Assembly (NCBI GenBank): GCA_021784995.1 | Contig: JAJYHA010000414.1 | Span: 1 to 5,127 of the forward strand | Length of the DNA: 5,127 bases | Reading direction: 5' to 3' | Origin: Myxococcales bacterium | GTDB taxonomy: Bacteria > Myxococcota > Myxococcia > Myxococcales > Anaeromyxobacteraceae | Position numbers and translations under genes: made by a program | In this document: positions 1-5,127 of the stretch, one piece after another | Position numbering within the stretch: position 1 is the stretch's first letter | Layout of the letters: each line of letters begins with the position of its first letter | Notes under the pieces: generated by a model | What the model was told of the DNA's origin: nothing | What the model saw: only the letters and a program-made list of their open reading frames with translations | Databases searched by the model: none

Positions 1-2122
1 GGCGGCCTGGACGCTCGAGGTGGAGGCGCCGGCCGGGCTGGCGCTGCTCTCGAACGGGCCGGTCGCGCGCGTGGAGGAGGCGGGCGGCCGGCAGCGGGTG
101 GAGTTCCGGGAGACGCCGCCCCTGCCCACCTACCTGGTGGCCCTCGTGTGCGGGCCCCTCGCGGCGCGCGACGCCGTCGCGGCGCGGGGCGTTCCGGTGC
201 GCACCTGGGCGGTGCCGCAGAAGGCGGCCCTGACGGCCTTCGCCCAGGAGGTGGCGGTGGAGTCGCTGGGGCGGCTGGAGGACTACTTCGGCCTGCCGTA
301 CGCCTTCGGGAAGCTGGACCAGGTGGGCGTGCCCGACTTCGAGGCGGGCGCGATGGAGAACGCGGGGCTCGTCACCTTCCGCGAGGCGGCGCTGCTGCTC
401 GACCCCGCCACCGCCTCGCTCCCGGTGAAGAAGCGCGTGGCGGAGGTGGTGACGCACGAGCTGGCGCACCAGTGGTTCGGCAACTGGGTGACGATGCGCT
501 GGTGGGACGACCTGTGGCTGAACGAGTCGTTCGCCACCTGGATGGCCTTCAAGATCGTCGACGCCTGGCGGCCGGAGTGGCGCGTGTGGCTCGACTTCGA
601 CGCCGGCAAGGCGGCCGCGCTGCACCTCGACGCCCTGCGCTCGACCCACCCCATCCACGCCGAGGTGAGGAACCCGGAGGAGATGACCGAGAGCTTCGAC
701 CTCATCACCTACGAGAAGGGTGGGGCGGTCCTCCGGATGATCGAGGGCTACCTGGGGGCGGAGCCCTTCCGCGAGGGGATCCGGCTCTACATGCGGCGGC
801 ACGCGCGCGCGAACGCGGCCGCGGACGACCTGTGGCGGGCGCTCGCCGAGGCCTCGCGGCAGCCGGTGGTGGACCTGGCCGGCGCCTGGGTGGGGCGCGC
901 CGGCCACCCGCTGCTGGAGGTGCGGCGGGAGGGGCGGCGCGTGGAGCTGGCGCAGCGCCGCTTCTTCTCCGAGCCGGGGGTGACCGGCGATCCGGCCGAG
1001 CGGTGGCCGGTGCCGATGGTGCTCCGGTACGAGGACGCGGGGGGCGTCCGGGAGCAGCGGGTGCTGCTGCGCGACGCGGCGGCGGCCGTGACGCTCGCGG
1101 GCGAGGGCGAGGTGGCCTGGCTCTGCGCCAACGCCGGCTCCACCGGCTTCTACCGGGTGGCCTACGACGCGGCCGGAGTGGCCGCGCTGGCAGATCCCCT
1201 GCCGAGGCTGGCGCCGTCGGAGCGCATCGGCCTGCTCGCCGACGAGTGGGCGCTGGTGCGGGCCGGCCGGCGCGAGATCGGTGCCTTCCTGGAGCTGGCG
1301 GCGTCGTTCGGGCGCGAGGAGGACCACGCGGTCCTCGACGAGCTGGTGGGGCGGCTGGCGCTCGTCGAGTCGCGCCTCCTCGACGAGGCGGTGCGCGGTC
1401 GCTTCAGGGCCTTCGTGGCCGGCCTGCTCGGCCCGGCCTGGCGGAGGACCTGCTTCACCGCGGCGCCGGACGAGCCCGACCCCTCCCGGCTGCGCCGCGC
1501 GGCGCTCCTCCGCGCCGTGGGGCTGGTGGCGCGCGACGCGGCGGTGGTGGCCGAGGCGGGGCGGCGGGTCGACCGCTTCGTGGCCGGCGACGTCGCCGCG
1601 CTCGAGCCCAACCTGCACGACGCGGCGGTGGCGATGGCGTCGCGCGCGGGGGACCAGCGGCGCTTCGAGGCGCTGCGGGCGCGCTTCCCCGTGGAGCCCG
1701 ATCCGGCGTTCCAGCGGCGCTACCTGGTCGGCCTGGCGCTCTTCGAGGATCCAGGGCTCGCCTCGCTGGCGCTGGAGATGGGGTTCGGCGACGAGGTCCC
1801 GCTCCAGGACGCCGCCTTCTTCCTGGCCGGCCTGCTCTCCAACCGCGCCGCGCGCGACGCCGCCTGGCGCAGGCTGCGCGACTCCTGGGAGCAGGTGGAG
1901 CGGCGCATCTCGGGCGCGCCCATGCTGCTGCGGCGGGTGGTCGAGGCGGTCGGCCTGCTCCCCGAGCGGCGGCACCTCGCGGAGGCGGAGGCCTTCTTCC
2001 AGGCCCACCCGCTGCCCGCGGCGCGGCAGGCCATCGCGCAGACCCTGGAGCGCATGCGGCAGGAGGTGGCGCTCTGGGAGCGGGCCGCGCCCGCGGTGGA
2101 GCGCTGGCTGGCGGGGCGCTGA
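1..2122 (+). CDS. M1-family zinc aminopeptidase (aminopeptidase N-like), 5' partial
   Basis: This enzyme should remove N-terminal residues from peptides using one catalytic zinc. The frame is already open at base 2, and its first residues (AAWTLEVEAPAG) fit the end of the N-terminal beta domain of M1 enzymes, so the real start is upstream and the GTG at 20 is only an internal codon. Counting from that GTG, the substrate-binding exopeptidase motif GAMEN is at residues 110-114 and the zinc site is HELAH (H146, E147, H150). The third ligand is E169 in WLNES, which gives the HEXXH-X18-E spacing, and the transition-state tyrosine is Y231 in ITYEKGG. An ERAP1-like helical C-terminal domain follows from about residue 366 (NAGSTGFYRVAYD) to the end. 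All visible catalytic residues are intact. Roughly the first 150 residues are missing compared with typical ~850-residue members. No signal peptide can be judged. Family call is firm; substrate preference is unknown. Confidence 0.95.
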   Translation, partial: AAWTLEVEAPAGLALLSNGPVARVEEAGGRQRVEFRETPPLPTYLVALVCGPLAARDAVAARGVPVRTWAVPQKAALTAFAQEVAVESLGRLEDYFGLPYAFGKLDQVGVPDFEAGAMENAGLVTFREAALLLDPATASLPVKKRVAEVVTHELAHQWFGNWVTMRWWDDLWLNESFATWMAFKIVDAWRPEWRVWLDFDAGKAAALHLDALRSTHPIHAEVRNPEEMTESFDLITYEKGGAVLRMIEGYLGAEPFREGIRLYMRRHARANAAADDLWRALAEASRQPVVDLAGAWVGRAGHPLLEVRREGRRVELAQRRFFSEPGVTGDPAERWPVPMVLRYEDAGGVREQRVLLRDAAAAVTLAGEGEVAWLCANAGSTGFYRVAYDAAGVAALADPLPRLAPSERIGLLADEWALVRAGRREIGAFLELAASFGREEDHAVLDELVGRLALVESRLLDEAVRGRFRAFVAGLLGPAWRRTCFTAAPDEPDPSRLRRAALLRAVGLVARDAAVVAEAGRRVDRFVAGDVAALEPNLHDAAVAMASRAGDQRRFEALRARFPVEPDPAFQRRYLVGLALFEDPGLASLALEMGFGDEVPLQDAAFFLAGLLSNRAARDAAWRRLRDSWEQVERRISGAPMLLRRVVEAVGLLPERRHLAEAEAFFQAHPLPAARQAIAQTLERMRQEVALWERAAPAVERWLAGR

Positions 2123-2128
2123 GCGCCC
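2114..2128 (+). terminator. Hairpin around the aminopeptidase stop codon (possible terminator)
   Basis: A perfect 6-bp inverted repeat, GGGCGC-TGA-GCGCCC, has the aminopeptidase stop codon as its 3-base loop. It can be extended to 8 bp with one bulged G. No T-run follows, so it does not look like a canonical intrinsic terminator. It may be a GC-type terminator, a 3'-end stabiliser, or chance in GC-rich DNA. Confidence 0.3.
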
Positions 2129-2185
2129 GCGGGAGGTCCACGGCCCGCGTCACCGGCGCCCGGACGCAGCGCCGCGCTGGTCCGG

Positions 2186-2196
2186 CCCACGGTGGG
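2186..2196. other. Short dyad CCCAC-G-GTGGG in the intergenic region
   Basis: This 11-bp palindrome with a one-base centre lies about 50 bp before the lipoprotein ATG. Its flanks extend the symmetry imperfectly (CCGG on the left, ATCGG on the right). The loop is too tight for an RNA hairpin, so if it is meaningful it would be a dimeric regulator site. Short GC-rich dyads are common by chance. Confidence 0.15.
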
Positions 2197-2236
2197 ATCG
2201 GCGGCTCGGGCGGTCGCGGGCAGGGCCACGACGGGT

Positions 2237-2242
2237 TAGGAT
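2237..2242 (+). promoter_or_regulatory. TAGGAT element before the lipoprotein start (Shine-Dalgarno or -10 box)
   Basis: TAGGAT ends 5 bases before the ATG at 2248. It can be read two ways. AGGA (2238-2241) with a 6-base spacer is a reasonable ribosome binding site. As a TAnnnT -10 hexamer it would start transcription at about the ATG and give a leaderless mRNA. No convincing -35 hexamer lies 16-18 bp upstream (TCGCGG at 17), so the ribosome-binding reading is slightly favoured. Either way it supports 2248 as the start. Confidence 0.45.
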
Positions 2243-2247
2243 GAATC

Positions 2248-3351
2248 ATGTCCTCGAGTTCGGTGACGCGCACCAGGTGCCTCCCGGCCCTCGCTGCGCT
2301 CGCGCTCATCGCCGGATGCAGTTCCACTGCGGGATCGGGAGCGCCGCGGCCTGCCGCCTTCGGGACCGCCTCGGGGAAGCTGACCCAGGCCACCATCGGC
2401 GCGGCCGGAAACGTCGGGACGCCGCTCCTCTCGCCGGACGGAAACCTCTCGCTGACGGTGCCTGCGGGGGCCGTATCGCAGGACACCATCTTCACCATGG
2501 ACGTCGTCACGCCCGACACCGCGCCCGGCGCGGTCGGGACCGCCTACCGGCTCGGTCCGCCGGGGGTCGTGCTGGCCCTGCCGGTCACGCTCACGTTCAC
2601 GGTCCCGACGGGAGCGCCCGCGCCCACGGCGCTCACGGCGGCCTTTCAGGACTCCTCGGGCTTCTGGCTCCGCGTGGCCCCCTCCGCGGTGACCGCTGGC
2701 ACGACCACCGTGGCCGTGGCGACGACGCACTTCAGCGACTGGAGCCTCACGACGCTGAATTCCGCCCAGGACATGAGCGGGTCGTTCACGATCCAGAGCA
2801 CCCTGATGTCGGCGTATGGGGAGAGCTACTCGGTCTCGGGCGTCGCCAACCTCACCTACTCGGCGATCGCGACCAACCTCTCCTACTACACCGTCGGGGG
2901 CACCATGACGATGCAGACCGCCAGCTTCGGCATCAACGGGCTCACCTGCGTCCCGACCACCCCGTCACAGGCGCTCGTCTCCAACATCGCCGAGGCCTCC
3001 GTCAGCGCGGCCATCTTCGAGTGGGCGGTGAGCGCCGACTACGCCCTCGGTTGTACGACGTCCACCGGCGCGGCGGCGCCTGGTAACAATGCGGTGGTGG
3101 CTTTCGACACCTTCGGGAATGCGGTCGCGGACGCCTCGGGAACCACGCGCTTCGATTGCACGCGCGCCTATCCTCCCGATCCGACCGGGGCTGTGAACCC
3201 GATCGTCACCGCCGACCAGCTCAAAGGCAACTACGTGATCACCTGCGGCATCGACGGGTCGATCACCGGGACCTGGAACTTCTGCACGGCCGCCGTGGCT
3301 ACCTGTCCCTCGACGTGCTCCACGCCGCCGTGTGCCTGCACGTGTCCGTAG
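2248..3351 (+). CDS. Secreted lipoprotein with ZU5-like domain and Cys-rich C-terminus
   Basis: Role unknown; probably a lipid-anchored envelope protein. Residues 1-24 form a lipoprotein signal peptide: Arg at 8 and 10, a hydrophobic stretch at 12-20, and lipobox L-I-A-G-C with C24 as the acylated residue. Ser at +2 suggests outer-membrane sorting by the E. coli rule. A Gly/Ser/Ala linker follows. Residues ~52-122 resemble a ZU5 domain: G-x-L-x-x-P-D-G-x-L-x-L-x-VPAGAV, then YRLGPPGV and a P-V-T-L-T-F strand. A further beta segment ends in THFSDWSL (160-167), as often follows bacterial ZU5-like domains. Residues ~175-345 are Ser/Thr/Tyr-rich, probably beta, and match no family I recognise; they hold C234, C269, C304 and C333. 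The tail holds C346, C353, C357, C362, C364 and C366. The ATG is set by AGGA six bases upstream and by the signal peptide. Third positions look less GC-rich than in the aminopeptidase, suggesting a faster-evolving or acquired gene. It stands alone, facing the RNase HI gene. Confidence 0.85.
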   Translation: MSSSSVTRTRCLPALAALALIAGCSSTAGSGAPRPAAFGTASGKLTQATIGAAGNVGTPLLSPDGNLSLTVPAGAVSQDTIFTMDVVTPDTAPGAVGTAYRLGPPGVVLALPVTLTFTVPTGAPAPTALTAAFQDSSGFWLRVAPSAVTAGTTTVAVATTHFSDWSLTTLNSAQDMSGSFTIQSTLMSAYGESYSVSGVANLTYSAIATNLSYYTVGGTMTMQTASFGINGLTCVPTTPSQALVSNIAEASVSAAIFEWAVSADYALGCTTSTGAAAPGNNAVVAFDTFGNAVADASGTTRFDCTRAYPPDPTGAVNPIVTADQLKGNYVITCGIDGSITGTWNFCTAAVATCPSTCSTPPCACTCP

Positions 3352-3369
3352 GATGAGGCTGCGTCACCG

Positions 3370-3897
3370 TCAGGCCGGCTGCAGCAGCCCCACCGACCGC
3401 AGCGCGGCCACGACCTCGGCGCGCCCGGGACCGCCCCCGCCGCGCGCGGCACCCTGCGCCAGCCCGTCCACGACCTCGTTCACCGCGTGGCCGTCGTGGC
3501 CGCGCACCCACCCGTAGCGGAGCTGCAGCTCGCCGGCGCGGGCGTCGAGCGCCTCGATGAGATCGCGGTTCAGGACCGGCGTCCCCTGCGCCGTGCGCCA
3601 CCCCTTCCGCCTCCAGCCGTGGATCCAGCGCGTGAGCGCATCCACGACGTAGCGCGAGTCGGAGATCACCTGGACGGCGACGTTGGCCGGGAGGCCCTCG
3701 AGCGCCTCCAGCACCGCGCGCAGCTCCATGCGGTTGTTGGTGATGGCGTGGGGAGGGTCCACCTCCCATCGCGTCCCGCCGAAGCGGAGGGCGTGGAAGG
3801 CGCGATCGACGACCACGAACCCGGTGCCGCCGGGCCCGCCCGGGTTGGAGAGGGCCGAGCCGTCCGCGAAGACGACGAAGCGAGGGTCGGGCGACAT
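3370..3897 (-). CDS. rnhA: Ribonuclease HI
   Basis: This endonuclease cuts the RNA strand of RNA:DNA hybrids, clearing R-loops and replication primers with two metal ions. The 175-residue product has all catalytic residues: D12 in FADGS, E58 in NNRMEL, D80 in SDSRYV, H134 in VRGHDGH and D144 in NEVVDGLA. They correspond to E. coli D10, E48, D70, H124 and D134. Spacing from E58 onward is identical to E. coli. The extra length comes from about 8 residues between the first two acids (around the beta-hairpin at 31-50) and about 10 more at the C-terminus, where a glycine run (153-156) leads to a short helical tail. The basic handle region ([10 protein letters not shown], 91-100) is present, supporting a bacterial type 1 enzyme. 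No good Shine-Dalgarno precedes the ATG; a promoter-like TAGGGT lies 9 bases upstream, so translation may be near-leaderless. The gene ends 18 bp from the convergent lipoprotein stop. Confidence 0.95.
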   Translation of the reverse strand: MSPDPRFVVFADGSALSNPGGPGGTGFVVVDRAFHALRFGGTRWEVDPPHAITNNRMELRAVLEALEGLPANVAVQVISDSRYVVDALTRWIHGWRRKGWRTAQGTPVLNRDLIEALDARAGELQLRYGWVRGHDGHAVNEVVDGLAQGAARGGGGPGRAEVVAALRSVGLLQPA

Positions 3898-3906
3898 GCG
3901 CGGTGG

Positions 3907-3935
3907 ACCCTAGCGCGCCACCCTGTCGCTGGCCA
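3907..3935 (-). promoter_or_regulatory. Candidate promoter for RNase HI
   Basis: On the minus strand TGGCCA (3935-3930, 4 of 6 matches to TTGACA) is followed by exactly 17 bp and then TAGGGT (3912-3907, which keeps the key T1, A2 and T6 of the -10 box). Transcription would start near 3900, only about 3 bases before the ATG, giving an almost leaderless mRNA. That agrees with the lack of a Shine-Dalgarno there. The match is by eye and could be chance. Confidence 0.28.
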
Positions 3936-3953
3936 CGGCCGTGATGGCGGCCG
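3936..3953 (-). terminator. GC stem-loop between the small basic gene and RNase HI
   Basis: CGGCCG at 3936-3941 and again at 3948-3953 can pair (the hexamer is its own reverse complement) around a 6-base loop. It lies in the 87-bp gap downstream of the small gene and directly abuts the candidate RNase HI -35 box. No T-run follows. It could end or attenuate transcription from upstream, or be a chance product of GC-rich sequence. Confidence 0.2.
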
Positions 3954-3984
3954 GAGGCCCGCCGCGCGCGCCGGAGGAGGGTGG

Positions 3985-4173
3985 TCAGCGGCCGCGCTGC
4001 GAGCCGCGGAGCGTCGGCTGGTGCGCGACGAAGGGGTTGCGCGGCTTGCCGGCGCGGAGCGGCGGCGGTCCGGCGTGCCCCTCCGGATGCTCGGCGGCGC
4101 CCGCGGCCTCGACGGCCGGCGCCTGGCGCTTGACGGGCTTGCCTTCCTTCTTCCGCTTCTTGCTGACGGGCAT
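3985..4173 (-). CDS. Small lysine/arginine-rich protein, 62 aa, function unknown
   Basis: The product starts with a strongly basic block, MPVSKKRKKEGKPVKR (residues 1-16), followed by an Ala/Glu/Pro-rich middle (17-40) and a second basic segment with the phrase NPFVAHQPTLRGSQRGR (46-62). It has no signal peptide, membrane segment or cysteine. The charge suggests binding to RNA, DNA or ribosomes in the cytoplasm, but this is inference; I do not recognise a named family, only a general likeness to short bacterial proteins opening with M-P-x-S-K-K-R-K. It is judged real because GAGGAGG lies four bases before the ATG, codons show G/C in third position, and it fits neatly between two co-directional genes (44 bp after the hydrolase stop, 87 bp before RNase HI). 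The same frame stays open far upstream inside the hydrolase, so a naive longest-frame call would wrongly extend it to 258 residues. Confidence 0.72.
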   Translation of the reverse strand: MPVSKKRKKEGKPVKRQAPAVEAAGAAEHPEGHAGPPPLRAGKPRNPFVAHQPTLRGSQRGR

Positions 4174-4177
4174 GGGG

Positions 4178-4184
4178 CCTCCTC
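4178..4184 (-). promoter_or_regulatory. Strong Shine-Dalgarno of the small basic gene
   Basis: GAGGAGG on the minus strand is followed by CCCC and the ATG at 4173-4171. It is the best ribosome binding site in the window and fixes the start of the 62-residue protein rather than any upstream in-frame codon. The four-base spacer is slightly short but workable. Confidence 0.7.
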
Positions 4185-4209
4185 GCGCAGTCTCCATGCG
4201 CCCGGGCCG

Positions 4210-4226
4210 GGGCGTTGTCAACGCCC
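4210..4226 (-). terminator. Hairpin around the hydrolase stop codon (possible terminator)
   Basis: On the minus strand GGGCGTT-GAC-AACGCCC forms a perfect 7-bp stem with a 3-base loop. The TGA stop straddles the last stem base and the loop. There is no T-run downstream, so strength as an intrinsic terminator is doubtful. It lies in the 44-bp gap before the small basic gene and could reduce or protect the upstream transcript end. It mirrors the hairpin at the aminopeptidase stop. Confidence 0.33.
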
Positions 4227-5127
4227 AAGGGCTCCGGCCAGGAACTCCGCCGCGCGACGCTCCGCGAAGAACTCGAGGCGCCACGGGAGGCCGCCCACGA
4301 AGCCCACGTGCCCCCCCGCCGGGAAGGCCTCCAGGCGCACCGAGGCGCTCCGGCGGGCGACCTCGCGGGGCAGGGTGTCGGACGGCACGATGGGGTCGTC
4401 CTCGGCCGAGATGGCGAGCAGAGGCCGTCGCACGGCGGGCAGGTAGGGGCCGGAGGAGGAGCGGGTCCAGTAGTCCATCGCGCCGGCGAAGCCGTGGAGC
4501 CGGGCCGTGACCGTCTCGTCGAAGTCGGCGAAGCTCCTGCAGGCTTGGATCTCGGCCTCGGTGAAGGGGAGGTCGGGGAACCGTCGCCGCTTGGCGCGCG
4601 CCTTCTGGCGCAGCGTGCGCAGGAAGCGCTCGCGGTAGAGGCGCCCCATCCCGTGGCCGGCGTCGATGGTGGCCGCGCAGCGCGCCAGGTCGAAGGGGAC
4701 CGAGATCACGGCCGCGGCGCGCACCTCGGCGGGGAGGTCGTCCCCCCGCTCGCCCAGCCACTTCGCCACCACGTTCCCGCCCAGCGACGAGCCGGCCAGG
4801 CCGATGGGGCGCCCGGGGCGCTCCGTCACCAGCCGCTCCACCACGCGCGCCAGGTCGCCCGTCTCGCCCGAGTGGTAGAGGCGCGGCAGCCGGTTGGGCT
4901 CGCCCGAGCAGCCGCGGAAGTTGACCGCCACCGCCGACAGCCCGTGCGAGAGCGCCTGGGCGACGAGGCGCAGCACGTAGGGCGCCCGGCTCGAGCCCTC
5001 CAGCCCGTGCAGCACCACCACCACCGGCGCCGCCGGCTCGCCGTGCCGGTCCACGTCGAGGAAGTCGCCGTCGTCGAGCAGCCAGCGCTCGCGGCGCGGC
5101 GCCAGCCCGCGCGGCGGCGGCGCCACC
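4218..5127 (-). CDS. YheT/ABHD1-3-type alpha/beta hydrolase, 5' partial
   Basis: This is a serine hydrolase of the YheT (UPF0017/ABHD1-3) group, likely a cytoplasmic esterase or lipase-like enzyme of uncertain substrate. The visible 302 residues begin at a GTG at 5126 at the very edge. YheT proteins normally carry about 50 more N-terminal residues, including an HLQT motif, and the visible protein starts just ahead of the LLDDGDFLDVD segment, so the true start probably lies outside the window. Hallmarks, numbered from that GTG: oxyanion-hole motif HGLEGSS (40-46), the family signature NFRGCSGEPNR (69-79) with LYHSGETGDL (83-92), nucleophile S114 in G-S-S-L-G-G-N, acid D243/D244 in AEDDPIVP, and H273 in GGHVGFVGG. 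The triad is complete. No signal peptide is visible. It is the first visible gene of a possible three-gene minus-strand unit with the small basic protein and RNase HI. Confidence 0.93.
   Translation of the reverse strand, partial: VAPPPRGLAPRRERWLLDDGDFLDVDRHGEPAAPVVVVLHGLEGSSRAPYVLRLVAQALSHGLSAVAVNFRGCSGEPNRLPRLYHSGETGDLARVVERLVTERPGRPIGLAGSSLGGNVVAKWLGERGDDLPAEVRAAAVISVPFDLARCAATIDAGHGMGRLYRERFLRTLRQKARAKRRRFPDLPFTEAEIQACRSFADFDETVTARLHGFAGAMDYWTRSSSGPYLPAVRRPLLAISAEDDPIVPSDTLPREVARRSASVRLEAFPAGGHVGFVGGLPWRLEFFAERRAAEFLAGALGR

Noticed and set aside
148..2244. A 698-residue open frame on the plus strand in another frame of the aminopeptidase
   Set aside because: It is almost only Gly, Ala, Arg and Pro, has no motifs, and covers a region where the M1 frame carries every catalytic motif. 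It is a shadow caused by high GC.
1455..2730. Minus-strand frames of 354, 169 and 164 residues opposite the aminopeptidase end and lipoprotein start
   Set aside because: Pro/Arg/Ala-rich translations without domains, antisense to supported genes.
1281..3086. A 601-residue plus-strand frame spanning the aminopeptidase end and the lipoprotein
   Set aside because: Low-complexity Arg/Ser/Pro composition, crosses a real gene boundary, and conflicts with two well-supported frames.
3377..3389. GGCTGC-A-GCAGCC palindrome near the RNase HI end as a terminator
   Set aside because: One-base centre is too tight for a hairpin, it lies inside the coding sequence (Leu-Leu-Gln-Pro codons), and no T-run follows.
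4193..4221. TTGACA on the minus strand as a -35 box for the small basic gene
   Set aside because: The hexamer is perfect, but at the right distance the -10 position reads CATGGA, a poor match, and the TTGACA is part of the hydrolase stop and hairpin.
3487..4510. Plus-strand frames of 319, 189 and 76 residues antisense to RNase HI and the small basic gene
   Set aside because: They run opposite to a fully motif-supported RNase HI and show no recognisable domain or ribosome binding site.
3985..4761. Extending the small basic protein upstream to a 258-residue protein
   Set aside because: The extra 196 residues overlap the hydrolase in another frame and are Arg/Gly/Pro-rich; the GAGGAGG site marks the internal ATG at 4173 as the start.
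1..5127. CRISPR arrays, insertion sequences, tRNA genes, direct repeats or a defence island
   Set aside because: No regularly spaced repeats, transposase motifs, terminal inverted repeats with target duplications, or tRNA-like folds were seen; all large genes are ordinary families apart from the lipoprotein.

Overview
The window is about 5.1 kb of very GC-rich DNA. Nearly every third codon position is G or C, so there are long spurious open frames on both strands. Composition and gene content (M1 aminopeptidase, ZU5-like lipoprotein, YheT-type hydrolase, RNase HI) suggest a high-GC deltaproteobacterium/Myxococcota, something like Anaeromyxobacter. That assignment is inference from composition and family content; there is no rRNA or marker gene to confirm it.

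Layout: (1) positions 1-2122, plus strand, the C-terminal ~700 residues of an M1-family zinc aminopeptidase whose start lies before the window. (2) 2123-2247, a short intergenic stretch with a stop-codon hairpin, a small dyad, and a TAGGAT/AGGA element just before the next ATG. (3) 2248-3351, plus strand, a 367-residue lipoprotein with a ZU5-like domain, an unrecognised beta-rich middle and a cysteine-cluster tail. (4) 3370-3897, minus strand, ribonuclease HI, convergent with the lipoprotein gene across only 18 bp. (5) 3985-4173, minus strand, a 62-residue lysine/arginine-rich protein with a strong Shine-Dalgarno. (6) 4218 to the right edge, minus strand, a YheT/ABHD1-3-type alpha/beta hydrolase whose N-terminus lies beyond the window.

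The three minus-strand genes run in the same direction with gaps of 44 and 87 bp. They could be one transcript (hydrolase, small basic protein, RNase HI), although a candidate promoter sits directly before RNase HI. No functional link between them is evident. The aminopeptidase, hydrolase and RNase HI look like ordinary housekeeping genes with complete catalytic motifs in the visible parts.

I see no mobile element, CRISPR array, tRNA/rRNA, defence system or other multi-gene novel system. The least explained content is the lipoprotein's middle domain and Cys-rich tail, the small basic protein, and two hairpins that carry a stop codon in or at the loop.
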